In this document: positions 28,313-38,321 of the stretch, piece by piece | Position numbering within the stretch: position 1 is the first letter of the stretch | Layout of the letters: each line of letters opens with the position of its first letter | Assembly: GCF_013415105.1 (NCBI RefSeq) | Contig: NZ_JACCDF010000001.1 | Coordinates: 1 to 64,000 of the forward strand | Direction: 5' to 3' | Length of the DNA: 64,000 nt | From: Vreelandella salicampi | GTDB taxonomy: Bacteria > Pseudomonadota > Gammaproteobacteria > Pseudomonadales > Halomonadaceae | Position numbers and translations under genes: made by a program | The notes under the pieces: model-generated | Told to the model about the DNA's origin: nothing | The model's database searches: none | What the model saw: the letters and a program-made list of their open reading frames with translations, nothing else

Positions 28313-29091
28313 TTTGTCTCCTCTTGCGATGGCTCCATCAGTGCCCTGACGCGCGCCAGGTCCTCCGCTGTGTCGACTCCCGGTGGATTAACCTCACATG
28401 CTAGCGCCACTTGAATCGCGTGCCCGTGTTGCAGTGCACGCAGCTGTTCAAGCTGCTCCAACTGTTCCAGGCTCGCTGGTCGCCAGCCACGATAAGCGTA
28501 CAGAAAACCGGCCCGATAGGCGTAAAGGCCGATGTGACGCAGCCAGGCATCGGTTTGCAATAGTTCGGGGCGGGCAGCGAAGTGCTCACGGTCCCAGGGA
28601 ATTGGCGCGCGGGAAAAGTAGAGCGCACGCCCATCAAACGAGCGCACCACCTTGACCACATTGGGGTTAAATAGCGACTCTACATCGTTGATCGGCTCAG
28701 CCAGGGTGGCGATTGAAGCCTCGGTATCGTCCGCTAAACGCAAGGCTACTTGATCGATCAACGCTTTCGGAATCAACGGTTCGTCGCCTTGCACGTTGAC
28801 CAGGAGCGCGTCATCGCTAAGCGCTAATGCCTCGGCGACCTCGGCCAAGCGGTCCGTGCCAGAGGGGTGATCTGAGTGCGTCATCACTACCTCGGCGCCA
28901 TAGGGCGCCAAGGCGTCGCGAATACGCGTATCATCGGTGGCCACCACCACGCGCTTCGCCTGACTTTCGCAGGCGCGCCGCCAAACGTGGGCGACCATTG
29001 GCTCGCCGGCAATGGGTAAAAGCGGCTTGCCCGGTAGTCGCGATGATCCAAAGCGCGCCGGTACAACAGCAATAAAATCAGCTGCAGCCAT
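28309..29091 (-). CDS. kdsB: CMP-KDO synthetase
   Basis: The 260-aa 3-deoxy-manno-octulosonate cytidylyltransferase activates KDO for attachment to lipid A. The N-terminal nucleotide-binding motif [30 protein letters not shown] and the [12 protein letters not shown] segment are all present. It follows the Trm112-like gene with no gap and overlaps the phosphatase gene by four bases. Confidence 0.96.
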   Translation of the reverse strand: MAAADFIAVVPARFGSSRLPGKPLLPIAGEPMVAHVWRRACESQAKRVVVATDDTRIRDALAPYGAEVVMTHSDHPSGTDRLAEVAEALALSDDALLVNVQGDEPLIPKALIDQVALRLADDTEASIATLAEPINDVESLFNPNVVKVVRSFDGRALYFSRAPIPWDREHFAARPELLQTDAWLRHIGLYAYRAGFLYAYRGWRPASLEQLEQLEQLRALQHGHAIQVALACEVNPPGVDTAEDLARVRALMEPSQEETK

Positions 29092-29301
29092 TTATGCCTC
29101 CCCGGTGCGGCCAGGCGAGGTGGGGAGCTTTTCGTCGGCATCCATCTTGCGCGCCTCATCCGGCAGCATCACCGGGATATCGTCCTGAATTGGGTAGGCG
29201 AGTCCGTCGTAAAGGCAGTGCAGCTCACCGGCGTCACGATCATATTTGAGCTTGCCTTTACACAGTGGGCAAACCAGCATCGCTAGCAGTTGTTTATCCA
29301 T
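29092..29301 (-). CDS. Trm112/YcaR family small zinc-binding protein
   Basis: A 69-aa protein. The Trm112-like domain MDKQLLAMLVCPLCKGKL carries Cys11 and Cys14, with a third cysteine at position 29, then the YPIQDDIPVMLPDEAR segment typical of YcaR. The start at 29299-29301 has GAGGAGA 8 bases upstream and shares one base with the lpxK stop (TGATG). It always accompanies lpxK and kdsB in gammaproteobacteria; its own role there is not established. Confidence 0.9.
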   Translation of the reverse strand: MDKQLLAMLVCPLCKGKLKYDRDAGELHCLYDGLAYPIQDDIPVMLPDEARKMDADEKLPTSPGRTGEA

Positions 29302-30317
29302 CAGTTCGTCTCCTCGGAAAGGGTTGCGAGCCGTGCGGCTAGCCACTGCTCGAATTCAGGCGGAAGCGTCGCTTCCACATCCAGTACCCAGCTATCGGGT
29401 GGGGCGACATCACGGCATTTGACCGCATCTTTAGCGGTCATGACCAGCGGCTGCGGATCTTCGGCAGGTGTAAAACGCAGCGACGCGGCATCATAGGGGT
29501 AGTGATCGGGAAAAGCGTGCCACTCGCCGCTAATACCCAACGCCTTTAGCGTGGTAAAAAAGCGCTCAGGCCTGCCGATCCCCGCCAAGGCGTGCACCGG
29601 TGGCGTAAACGGCAGCGGCGAAAGCGGCCTGTGCTTATTTGATTTAAGCTCGCGCCAACCGATTGGCGCAAGACGCATCGGCGTTGACGCCACCATCAGC
29701 GCGGCCTGTAACTCGCCGTTGACCAGCACCGCATCGACACGGTTTAGGCGCTCCGGTGGCTCGCGTAGCGGTCCGGCTGGTAGGCAACGTCCGTTACCGA
29801 GCCCGCGCGCGCCATCCACCACGGCAAGCTCGATATCGCGCCCCAACGCCAAATGCTGCAAGCCGTCGTCGCTTACAATCACATTACAGCCTGCCGCCGC
29901 GAGCGTCTTGGCACCACGGGCGCGCAGGGGGTCCGCCACCACCGCCACGCCAGTCTGCTGGGCGAGCATCAGCGGTTCATCTCCGCTTTGCGCGACGGGC
30001 GTTTCCGGCGTCACCCACAGCGGGTAACTCGGCGCTTTGCCGCCATAGCCGCGGGTGACGATACCAGGTGTGTAGCCCCGCTCGCTCAACCAGCGGGTAA
30101 GCCAAGCCACCAGGGGCGACTTTCCTGTGCCACCTAGGGTAATGTTGCCTACCACAATCACCGGCACCGGGGCCTGCCACACCGCGCGTTTTCCGCAACG
30201 GTACGCCGCCTCACGGCGCGTCATTACAGCACGATAAAGCATACCGAGCGGGCGGAGGGGCCAAAGCCAAAAACGGTCCTGATAAGCCGCTTCCAGCCAG
30301 TGATCGGCAACGCTCAC
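29301..30317 (-). CDS. lpxK: Tetraacyldisaccharide 4'-kinase
   Basis: LpxK phosphorylates the lipid A precursor at the 4' position. The 338-aa product has an N-terminal hydrophobic segment and the P-loop GNITLGGTGKSPLV near residues 57-70, then GDEPLMLAQ, ILSDDGLQH-type (VIVSDDGLQHLAL) and the AGIGRPERFF segment. It starts with GTG, overlapping the msbA stop as GTGA with GGAGGAG upstream. It forms an operon with msbA. Confidence 0.95.
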   Translation of the reverse strand: MSVADHWLEAAYQDRFWLWPLRPLGMLYRAVMTRREAAYRCGKRAVWQAPVPVIVVGNITLGGTGKSPLVAWLTRWLSERGYTPGIVTRGYGGKAPSYPLWVTPETPVAQSGDEPLMLAQQTGVAVVADPLRARGAKTLAAAGCNVIVSDDGLQHLALGRDIELAVVDGARGLGNGRCLPAGPLREPPERLNRVDAVLVNGELQAALMVASTPMRLAPIGWRELKSNKHRPLSPLPFTPPVHALAGIGRPERFFTTLKALGISGEWHAFPDHYPYDAASLRFTPAEDPQPLVMTAKDAVKCRDVAPPDSWVLDVEATLPPEFEQWLAARLATLSEETN

Positions 30318-32053
30318 ACCCGCTCCTCCTGAAACTGTAGCTGGTGAAGTGCTGCATAGGCGCCTTCGTATTCTAAAAGCGCTGCGTGGTTGCCTTCTTC
30401 AATAATGCGCCCCTGCTCCATCACGACAATACGATCAGCGCGCTCAATGGTAGAAAGCCTGTGGGCGATGACCAGCGTAGTGCGCCCTTTGCAAACGGTT
30501 TCTAGCGCCCGCTGAATATAGCGCTCCGACTCGGTATCAAGCGCGGACGTCGCTTCATCCAGAATCAGAATCGGCGCGTCTTTAAAGATCGCTCGCGCGA
30601 TTGCCAAACGTTGACGCTGACCACCCGAGAGCATTACACCGTTATCGCCTACCAGGGTTTGATAACCATCGGGCAGCTTTTCGACAAATTCATGGGCATA
30701 CGCCGCTTGCGCTGCCGCTTTGATCGCCTGCGGGTCGGCGTTATCCACGCCATAGGCAATATTATCGGCAATCGTGGTATTGAACAGCGTGACCTGCTGC
30801 GACACTAGCGCGATTTGTTGGCGTAGCGGCTTTAGCTGGTAGTCGCGAATATCGGTGCCATCGATGGTGATAGTGCCCTCTGTGGGGCTATAAAAGCGCG
30901 GCAGGAGACTCACCAGCGTCGACTTACCGCTGCCCGAACGCCCTACAACGGCCACCATCTCACCTGCGGCCACGCGCAAGTTAATCCCATGGAGCACATT
31001 CGGCTGCTCATGCGCGTAGCGAAAATGCACGTTATTCAGCACCACCTCGCCCTGCAGGCGCTGAGGGGCGACCTTGCCATCATCGCGCTCGGCAGGTTCA
31101 TCCAAGAGCCCAAACAGCTCGGTAGCCGCGGCAATACCTTTTTGAATTTCACTATTAATTTCGGTCAGTTGGCGCACGGGCTTGATCATCAGTGCCGCTG
31201 CGGTAATAAAGGCAACAAACTCTCCCGGCGTCATGTCTTCCAACAGCGCCGGCGCCATGGCCAGCCATACCAGCACGGCCATGGAAATCGCGACCAGCAT
31301 CAGAATAATCGGTGAGCTGATGGCTTTGGTCATCGCCTCTTTCATACTTTGGCGCCTGTTCTCTTCGCTAACCCGGGCAAAACGCTGCATCTCGTAACCT
31401 TCAGCGCCGTGGGTTCGCACCACGCGGTGGCCAGAGAGCGCCTCAGAGGCAACGTGCGTCACATCGCCCATCGAATGCTGAATACGTTTAGAAATACGCC
31501 GAAAGCGCTTGCTCACATAACTTACCACCAATGCGATCAGTGGCGTAACGGTTAAAAAAAGCAGGGTTAAAAGCCAGTTGGTCCAAAGAAGATAGCCCAA
31601 CAGCCCGATCACAAAGAGGCCTTCGCGCAGCAGAATCGTCACCGATTTTGTCGCCGCCCCAGCGACCTGCTCAACGTGGTAGGTCACTCGCGACACCAAG
31701 TGCCCACTCGAGTGATGGTCAAAAAACACGCCGGGTAGGTGCATCATGTGGGCAAATACATCGCAACGCAGCGTATGGACAACGTAGCGCCCTACATAGG
31801 CCATGAAATAAGTACTTAAAAACGTCCCCAACCCACGCGCAGAAAACATGATCACCACGAACAGTGGCAAAAAAATGCGAAAGGCGGCGTCGGGGTTCTG
31901 AATCCCGTCGATGAGCCGCTTCATCAACTCCGCCAGCGCGGTGCTAGAGGCGGCATAAATGGTAAAACCCACGACAGCCAGCGCAAAGGCCCGCCAATGT
32001 GGCTTCACATAAGTTAAAAGACGTTTGTAAATGGCCCAACCGGAATCTGTCAC
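30314..32053 (-). CDS. msbA: Lipid A export ATP-binding/permease protein
   Basis: The 579-aa ABC half-transporter that flips lipid A-core across the inner membrane. An N-terminal six-helix domain is followed by a nucleotide-binding domain with Walker A GRSGSGKSTLVSLL at about residue 375, the signature LSGGQRQRLAIARA and Walker B ILILDEATSALD. The GTG start has AGGAG 5 bases upstream. Adjacent lpxK and kdsB confirm the lipid A role. Pseudomonads have exbBD at this place. Confidence 0.95.
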   Translation of the reverse strand: MTDSGWAIYKRLLTYVKPHWRAFALAVVGFTIYAASSTALAELMKRLIDGIQNPDAAFRIFLPLFVVIMFSARGLGTFLSTYFMAYVGRYVVHTLRCDVFAHMMHLPGVFFDHHSSGHLVSRVTYHVEQVAGAATKSVTILLREGLFVIGLLGYLLWTNWLLTLLFLTVTPLIALVVSYVSKRFRRISKRIQHSMGDVTHVASEALSGHRVVRTHGAEGYEMQRFARVSEENRRQSMKEAMTKAISSPIILMLVAISMAVLVWLAMAPALLEDMTPGEFVAFITAAALMIKPVRQLTEINSEIQKGIAAATELFGLLDEPAERDDGKVAPQRLQGEVVLNNVHFRYAHEQPNVLHGINLRVAAGEMVAVVGRSGSGKSTLVSLLPRFYSPTEGTITIDGTDIRDYQLKPLRQQIALVSQQVTLFNTTIADNIAYGVDNADPQAIKAAAQAAYAHEFVEKLPDGYQTLVGDNGVMLSGGQRQRLAIARAIFKDAPILILDEATSALDTESERYIQRALETVCKGRTTLVIAHRLSTIERADRIVVMEQGRIIEEGNHAALLEYEGAYAALHQLQFQEERV

Positions 32054-32190
32054 ACGCGCTCCTGGCGATCAGTTTGTAGCAACACGTTCTTGAAGTAGCG
32101 GTTATTAAAAACAGGTTGTGAACAACGCGTTTTACGTTTGTTTTAAACATTCGCTAACGTGCGCAGGATTCTACCTCATCACCTGCGGCA

Positions 32191-34461
32191 TCAACACCGC
32201 CAGCGCGATCCTGGCCAGTCTCGCGTGGGTAGCACCGCCAGCGGCTCACCAGGAATTAGCCAGAACGTCAGCGCGCCGTCATGAGCCGTGTTCCATAAGC
32301 AGCTTTCTTCGCGGCGAAAGCGGCGCACGACACGATCAGCCGGGTGCCCAAAGGGATTATCTCGCCCGGCGCTGAAAATCACATGGCGCGGCGCGGCTTG
32401 GCGCACAAACTGTACGCCTGAGCTTGTGTGGCTACCGTGGTGGCCTGCGATCAACACGCTTAGCGGGGCGTCAATATCGGCGAGCAAACGGCGCTCAACC
32501 TCAGTCCCGACATCGCCAGTGATCAACAATGCGTGCTCGCCGACGCGCACGCTGAGCACGCAAGAGCGATCATTGGCTGAGCGCGAATTATCTCCCTCGG
32601 GTGGCCATAAAATCTCATAGAACGCGCTTCCTTGCCGCCATTGCAGCCCGCGATGACACGGCGTTATCTCTGGCCCTTCGATTCTTTCGCCTTGCGGTGC
32701 CAGCCAGCGTGCCGCGCTGTGCTGCTCGATCAACGCTTCCACCCCGCCAGCATGATCTTTGTCCGCATGGCTGATCAGTACGCGGTCAAAACGCTGACCC
32801 GGCGGCCAGAGGGTATCCAGCGGCATAAACCCTGAACGAAAACGCGGGCCGGTATCGTAAAGCATCCGCCCGCGGCCACTTTTCAGCTCCACCAACTGCC
32901 CTTGGCCAACATCAAAGACGCGCACACGCAAAGCGCCCTCGGGCCAGGGTTCACTACGCGGTGCGATGACCATCAAAGCTACCAACCCTGTCGCACTGAT
33001 ACGCAACCACCGTGACGTGGCAGGCAAGCCCCAGCAGAGTGCGCCCCACATAAAGGCAAGCGCTAATGAGATACCTTGGCGGGCGTTAGGCTCCCAAAGC
33101 GGCGCCCACGCGATGGCTATCTCCAAGCTTTGTTGTAGTAGCTTAAGCAGTTGACTAAAGAGCCACCAGGGGATATCGCCCAGTAGCGGTATTGGCGCCA
33201 GCAACCATCCTAAGAGTGCACTTGGCACCATCAGCATACTTACCCACGGTACGGCAAAGAGGTTTACTAGCGGGGCAACCGGCGATACGCGGCCAAATGC
33301 CAGCAGCACCGCCCCTGCCATAAGAGGTGCTAACAAAAGCTGGGTACGGCATAACGCCCATACCCAACCGCGAATACCTTGCGGGCGGGTTTTCCCCTGC
33401 CAAATCACAATCAGCCAAGCCACCGCCACAAACGAAAGCCAAAAGCCTGGCCGCCAGACGGATAACGGATCAAATAGCACCACCAGCGAGAGGGCTAGCC
33501 ACCACGCTTGCCAAGCCCCTGGTGCATGGCGACCGCTCAGCACCCAGAGGCCCATTAACGCCATAATCATCGCGCGCATAGCCGGTGGCCCAAGCCCAGC
33601 GAAACTGGCGTAGGCCACCGTAGCGGCAGCCGCTATCCACCAAGGCCAGGCGCGCATTTTCCAATTATGCGGTGTCAATAGCCGGGCTGATGTACGCGCG
33701 AGTAGCATGCTAAAAGTGGCAATCAGCCCGATGTGAAGGCCGGAAATCACTACCAAATGCGTCGTGCCGCTGGCGTTAAGCAGTGACCAATCGTCCGCAG
33801 TCAGCGCATCGCTATCACCCAGCGTTAGCGCTGCCAACCAGCGCTTGGCGATGGCATCAAGCGACTGCCCAGCCAAATACGCTAGCGCATGGCGGCGTAG
33901 CGAGAAGGGAGCGTCCGCTTGCTGTGAAGGGGCGGGCATTTGGCGCACGTAGCCGGTGGCATGAATCCGTTCACGCCATAACCAGGCGCGATAGTTAAAC
34001 GTATGAGGATTGCGAAAGCCTCGCGGCGGGCGCAGCCTCAACGTCATTTGCCAGCGCTCGCCAGGTTGAAAAGCGGCCATGTCATAGGCACTCACGCGCA
34101 CTTTTTGCACCCGTTCACAGCTTGGCTTAGAGAGATGCCCGGTACACTCAATCACTTGCAGTGTCAGGCGTGCGATATTCGCACTTTCACTTACGCTAAT
34201 AACGCGTGCCTCAACCTGAACATCTTCACCGCTCAATCCAAGCGGCAGTATGCGCCCCTGCTCGGCGTGGATAGCACATAATACGCCAGCACTTATTACC
34301 CACCAACGCAGCGCCCGCGGTCGCCACATCGCGAGCAGTAGCGCAGAGACAAGCCACAGGCTCAGGGTCAGATCGGGAAAATGCACGGCGACACCTGAAC
34401 GGGCTACCGCTGCACCGCTTAACGCCGCCAGCCCTGCGGGTAGCGCTATACCTAACTGCAT
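32191..34461 (-). CDS. comEC: ComEC/Rec2 DNA uptake channel
   Basis: A 756-aa protein with the three-part ComEC architecture. The N-terminal OB-like region is followed by the competence membrane domain with many helices (NASGTTHLVVISGLHIGLIA). The C-terminal metallo-beta-lactamase domain carries VFDVGQGQLVELK, ISHADKDHAGG and IAGHHGSHTSS. It moves single-stranded DNA across the inner membrane during transformation. GGAGG lies 8 bases before the ATG. Signs of competence or pilus genes elsewhere in the window are limited to pilZ. Confidence 0.92.
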   Translation of the reverse strand: MQLGIALPAGLAALSGAAVARSGVAVHFPDLTLSLWLVSALLLAMWRPRALRWWVISAGVLCAIHAEQGRILPLGLSGEDVQVEARVISVSESANIARLTLQVIECTGHLSKPSCERVQKVRVSAYDMAAFQPGERWQMTLRLRPPRGFRNPHTFNYRAWLWRERIHATGYVRQMPAPSQQADAPFSLRRHALAYLAGQSLDAIAKRWLAALTLGDSDALTADDWSLLNASGTTHLVVISGLHIGLIATFSMLLARTSARLLTPHNWKMRAWPWWIAAAATVAYASFAGLGPPAMRAMIMALMGLWVLSGRHAPGAWQAWWLALSLVVLFDPLSVWRPGFWLSFVAVAWLIVIWQGKTRPQGIRGWVWALCRTQLLLAPLMAGAVLLAFGRVSPVAPLVNLFAVPWVSMLMVPSALLGWLLAPIPLLGDIPWWLFSQLLKLLQQSLEIAIAWAPLWEPNARQGISLALAFMWGALCWGLPATSRWLRISATGLVALMVIAPRSEPWPEGALRVRVFDVGQGQLVELKSGRGRMLYDTGPRFRSGFMPLDTLWPPGQRFDRVLISHADKDHAGGVEALIEQHSAARWLAPQGERIEGPEITPCHRGLQWRQGSAFYEILWPPEGDNSRSANDRSCVLSVRVGEHALLITGDVGTEVERRLLADIDAPLSVLIAGHHGSHTSSGVQFVRQAAPRHVIFSAGRDNPFGHPADRVVRRFRREESCLWNTAHDGALTFWLIPGEPLAVLPTRDWPGSRWRC

Positions 34462-34561
34462 TCTTCTGCCCTCCCTGGCAAACCTAGCACTCTACCCCTT
34501 GCGTAGCCGAATGCACCCACTATATGGATAATGGGCTCTTCACTAGGCAAGAGTATTGACC

Positions 34562-35113
34562 ATGCCGCGGCGGTTTCTACAGCGCTACATGCCCAGGCCC
34601 GATACCCTCAAGCGGCAACGCTCGTTGCGGCTGGTCGCACCGTTGATCGCCGATGCAAGGCTATGGCTACTCACCCGTCGCAGTGTAGCGAACGCCTTCA
34701 GCGTGGGGCTTTTTTGTGCCATGCTGCCGATTCCCTTTCAAATGCTCATCGCCGCTTTAGGGGCGAAGGTGACGCGCTGCAACCTTGCCCTTTCGATTGG
34801 GCTGGTATGGATTACCAACCCGCTCACCATGCCGCTGATTTTTTTTGGCAACTACCGTATCGGCTCTTTTTTCCTCGATATGCCGGTGCGCGAAGCACCA
34901 GACCGCATTTCCACACGCTGGGTTGCCGAGCAGATGCATGACATTATGCCGGCCCTGGTGCTGGGCTCCCTAATCACTGCCGTATGCCTTGCGCTACTTG
35001 CTAACGTTTGCATCCGGTTGATTTGGCGCTGGCACGTCTCGCGCAATTGGCGGCAGCGGCGTAAAAAACGCCAGCGCCGCCGAGCACAGATTGAGTCAGA
35101 GTTTGACGATTAG
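34562..35113 (+). CDS. DUF2062 membrane protein
   Basis: A 183-aa DUF2062 family protein, sometimes annotated as an ATP-binding protein without support. It has a basic N-terminus (MPRRFLQRY), two to three membrane segments (FSVGLFCAMLPIPFQMLIAAL, GLVWITNPLTMPLIFF, a long one near residue 135), and a strongly basic C-terminal tail. The ATG is chosen over an upstream TTG because AAGAG lies 8 bases before it. The position between comEC and lolD is conserved in pseudomonads. Function unknown. Confidence 0.8.
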   Translation: MPRRFLQRYMPRPDTLKRQRSLRLVAPLIADARLWLLTRRSVANAFSVGLFCAMLPIPFQMLIAALGAKVTRCNLALSIGLVWITNPLTMPLIFFGNYRIGSFFLDMPVREAPDRISTRWVAEQMHDIMPALVLGSLITAVCLALLANVCIRLIWRWHVSRNWRQRRKKRQRRRAQIESEFDD

Positions 35114-35871
35114 CTCTGCGCGATAAGCTGCCCAGCATCGAGTTTTAATACGCGATCTTGGTGGGCGGCAAGGTCTGGGTCGTGCGTCACGATCACAAAC
35201 GCACAGGCACTCTCTTTGGCCAGCTCATCCATCAGTGCCAAAATCGTCCCAGCAGTGGTTTGATCCAGATTGCCCGTTGGCTCGTCCATTAACACAAGGC
35301 TTGGGTCGGTCACCAAGGCTCGCGCAATTGCCACGCGCTGGCGCTCGCCCCCGGATAACTCGCCGGGCTTATGATCCGCCCGATCTTCCATACCAACCCG
35401 CGCCAGCAGCGCCAGCGCTCGCTTTTCCGCCTCGCGCTTACCCTGACCGCGAATAATTAGCGGCAGCGCGGCATTTTCTACCGCCGTAAACTCTGCCAGC
35501 AAATGGTGAAACTGGTAGACAAAGCCGATATAGCGGTTGCGAAAACGCCCCAGTGCGGCTTCGCCCAATCCAGCCAGTGATTCTCCACCAATCACCACGT
35601 TGCCTGAGGAGGGACGGTCCAACCCGCCCATCAAATTCAGTAGCGTGGTTTTGCCCGATCCCGAACTCCCTACCACAGCGACACGTTCGCCGGCTCGCAC
35701 GCTAAGCGAAAGATTATCCAGTACGGTGAGTTCGCGCGGCCCTTCGCTGTAGGTTCGCGTCAGCGCTTGGCACTCCAGCATCACCGGCGCTGGTTCTGTG
35801 GAAACAGTGTCCTCAGTGGAAGAATCTTCTTGCGAAGACGGTTTTTGCATAGACGATTTTGGTATCGGCAT
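35110..35871 (-). CDS. lolD: Lipoprotein-releasing system ATP-binding protein
   Basis: The ATPase of the LolCDE complex that extracts outer-membrane lipoproteins for LolA. The 253-aa product has Walker [19 protein letters not shown], signature [15 protein letters not shown] and Walker [13 protein letters not shown]. It carries an unusual N-terminal extension of about 25 residues rich in Ser, Glu and Pro before the ABC domain. The ATG at 35869-35871 is chosen because AAGGA, which includes part of the lolC/E stop TAA, lies 7 bases upstream. Its stop overlaps that of the DUF2062 gene by four bases on the opposite strand. Confidence 0.93.
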   Translation of the reverse strand: MPIPKSSMQKPSSQEDSSTEDTVSTEPAPVMLECQALTRTYSEGPRELTVLDNLSLSVRAGERVAVVGSSGSGKTTLLNLMGGLDRPSSGNVVIGGESLAGLGEAALGRFRNRYIGFVYQFHHLLAEFTAVENAALPLIIRGQGKREAEKRALALLARVGMEDRADHKPGELSGGERQRVAIARALVTDPSLVLMDEPTGNLDQTTAGTILALMDELAKESACAFVIVTHDPDLAAHQDRVLKLDAGQLIAQS

Positions 35872-35881
35872 AACGGCATCC

Positions 35882-37123
35882 TTACTCATAGCGCAACACA
35901 TCGGCAGGCTGTACGCGGGCAGCTCGCCAAGCGGGATAGAGGGTCGAGAGGAACGTCAGCCCAAAGGCCGCCGCCACGATACGGCCTACATCGTCCCAAT
36001 GCAGGCGCGAGGGTAAGTCGCTGATGAAGTAGACACCAGCGTCTAAGAACTGGATGCCCAGTGCCGCTTCCACCCAACCAATCACATCCGAGATAGTTAG
36101 GGCAAGAACAACACCCACCAGGACGCCGATGGCGATACCCATCATCCCGATGGCCAACCCCTGAACAATAAAAATACCCATGATCGAGCGCGGCGTCGCG
36201 CCGATTGTCCGCAAAATCGCGATGTCTGCGCGTTTATCGGTCACTACCATGACAAGCGTCGAGACGATATTGAAGGCGGCCACCGCGATAATCACCGTCA
36301 ACAGCAGTGCAATCATGCGCTTTTCCATCTGGATCGCTTGAAACAGATTGCCGTGGGAATAAGTCCAGTCGCTGCCGCGATAATTGGGCCCAAGATCATT
36401 GACAATATCCTGAGTTACTTGGCCTGCTACAAAGAGATCATCCAGTTCGAGACGAATACCGCCAACCGCCTCCCCCAAGCGCGCCAACGTTTGCATATCT
36501 TCTATATGGGCGTAGGCCAAATTGGCATCAAGATCCGCGCCTACACTAAAAATCCCACTGACCGTAAAGCGTTTTAAGCGCGGAAACACCCCGGCTGGCG
36601 TGATTGAGGCTTCGGGCACCAGCAGCGTGACACGATCCCCCACACCAACGCCCAGTTGGCGCGCCAGCATTGAGCCTAAAACCACATTCCATTCACCAGG
36701 CTTAAGGTCATCCAAACTCCCCCGGCGCATATGCTCGCCGATAATCGAGACCTGATTTTCCCAGTCAGGGTGAATGCCGTTCACCATAGCGCCTTGGTTG
36801 CGGCCATTAATCGAAAACATGCCCTGTTGCTCCACATACGGGGCAGCGCCGATCACTCGCTCGCGCTCAACCAATTCGCTTGCCAGCGACTCCCACTCCA
36901 CAAGTCCACTACGGGATTCAATTTTGGTGTGCGGCACCATGCCCAAAATGCGTGTGCGTAGCTCGTGATCGAAGCCATTCATCACGGAGAGCACAAGAAT
37001 TAAAACAGCAACCCCGAGCATCAACCCCAGCATTGAGGTAAGCGAAATAAACGAAATAAAATGGTTCCGGCGTTTAGCGCGCACATAGCGCAGCCCCACC
37101 AGAAAAGGCAATCGATCAAGCAT
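35882..37123 (-). CDS. Lipoprotein-releasing system permease (LolC/LolE family)
   Basis: A 413-aa permease with an N-terminal membrane segment, a periplasmic MacB-like domain and three C-terminal FtsX-type helices. Family marks are GLRYVRAKRRNHFISFISL, MLGLMLGVAVLILVLSVMNGF and the C-terminal YPAWRAARVQPADVLRYE. The start at 37123 has AAGGA 8 bases upstream; an ATG nine bases earlier is adjacent to that site. Only one LolC/E paralogue is present next to lolD, so the transporter may use a single permease twice, as in LolF systems. Confidence 0.92.
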   Translation of the reverse strand: MLDRLPFLVGLRYVRAKRRNHFISFISLTSMLGLMLGVAVLILVLSVMNGFDHELRTRILGMVPHTKIESRSGLVEWESLASELVERERVIGAAPYVEQQGMFSINGRNQGAMVNGIHPDWENQVSIIGEHMRRGSLDDLKPGEWNVVLGSMLARQLGVGVGDRVTLLVPEASITPAGVFPRLKRFTVSGIFSVGADLDANLAYAHIEDMQTLARLGEAVGGIRLELDDLFVAGQVTQDIVNDLGPNYRGSDWTYSHGNLFQAIQMEKRMIALLLTVIIAVAAFNIVSTLVMVVTDKRADIAILRTIGATPRSIMGIFIVQGLAIGMMGIAIGVLVGVVLALTISDVIGWVEAALGIQFLDAGVYFISDLPSRLHWDDVGRIVAAAFGLTFLSTLYPAWRAARVQPADVLRYE

Positions 37124-37247
37124 GGCGGTCATCCTTATCAGCGAGCACTCATGGTACGGTTTTTTTCGCTTGCCTGCATGTGCCCGCCGCGCCTTTAGGT
37201 TTATCATGGCGCGGTTTTTCTGGTACAGACCCACATGAGGCTTTACG

Positions 37248-38321
37248 TTGGCAAAGACGACTTTCCGTTTGCTGCCCGAATGGCACCCTCAAGACGCCGT
37301 TCAGCTCACCTGGCCGCACCCCGATGGTGATTGGGCGCTGCTACTATCCCGCATTGAGGCAACGCTCGAGCGTATTGTTCTTGCCAGCGTGCGTTATCAG
37401 CGCGTGCTTATTAGCGCGCCCGACAGCGCGACGCAAACGCGTTTGGCACAAACCTTTGCCGCTTACGGCGTCGCTCCGCACCTTCTTTGCATCCTCGCGG
37501 CTGCAAGCGATGATACCTGGGCGCGGGATCACGGGCCTATCAGCGTCGCCAATGCGCAAGGCGAGCTCTGTCTTTTGGACTACCAGTTCACCGGCTGGGG
37601 TGGAAAATTCCCCGCCACGCGGGACAATAAGCTTACTCATCGTCTCAACGAAGCGGACGTCTGGGCTTGCCCTGTGGCGTCACGCGATATCGTGCTTGAA
37701 GGGGGTGGCATCGAAACCGACGGTTTGGGCACACTGCTCACCACCGAGGCATGCCTATTAAACCCCAACCGTAACACCGAGCTTTCGCGTGACGATATCG
37801 AAGCCGAGCTGGCACGCGATTTGGGTATCGAGCGTTTCTTATGGCTTAAAAACGGCTACCTAGAAGGCGATGACACCGATAGCCATATCGATACCTTGGC
37901 TCGCTTCTGTGCCCCGGATACCATTGCCTACGTGCGCTGCGACAACCCCACTGACCCGCACTTCTCGGCGTTAAAAGCGATGGAAGCGGAGTTACAAGCG
38001 TTTCACCAAGTAAACGGTGAGCCGTACCGCCTTATCCCTTTACCGTGGCCGGAGCCGTGCTATGACCCGGAAGATGGTCATCGCCTCCCCGCCACCTACG
38101 CCAACTTTTTGATTATCAACGACGCGGTGCTCGTGCCCAGTTACGCCGACCCGGCTGATGTGGTCGCACTGAATGCGCTGGCCTTGGCGTTTCCCGAACA
38201 TACGTTGATTCCCATCGACTGCACCAGTGTGATTCGCCAACACGGCAGCCTGCACTGCCTGACCATGCAGCTACCGCAAGGCAGCGTCAATCACGCGCTA
38301 TTTGCACAGGAGTCATCATGA
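37248..38321 (+). CDS. aguA: Agmatine deiminase
   Basis: Converts agmatine to N-carbamoylputrescine and ammonia. The 357-aa enzyme opens RLLPEWHPQDAVQLTWPH and has the guanidino-group motifs DDTWARDHGPI and EGGGIETDGLGT, the HIDTLARF His, and the active Cys337 in HGSLHC. The start is a TTG at 37248-37250 with TGAGG 7 bases upstream; no in-frame ATG or GTG fits the family's N-terminus. It overlaps aguB as ATGA, so both are translated together. Confidence 0.94.
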   Translation: MAKTTFRLLPEWHPQDAVQLTWPHPDGDWALLLSRIEATLERIVLASVRYQRVLISAPDSATQTRLAQTFAAYGVAPHLLCILAAASDDTWARDHGPISVANAQGELCLLDYQFTGWGGKFPATRDNKLTHRLNEADVWACPVASRDIVLEGGGIETDGLGTLLTTEACLLNPNRNTELSRDDIEAELARDLGIERFLWLKNGYLEGDDTDSHIDTLARFCAPDTIAYVRCDNPTDPHFSALKAMEAELQAFHQVNGEPYRLIPLPWPEPCYDPEDGHRLPATYANFLIINDAVLVPSYADPADVVALNALALAFPEHTLIPIDCTSVIRQHGSLHCLTMQLPQGSVNHALFAQESS

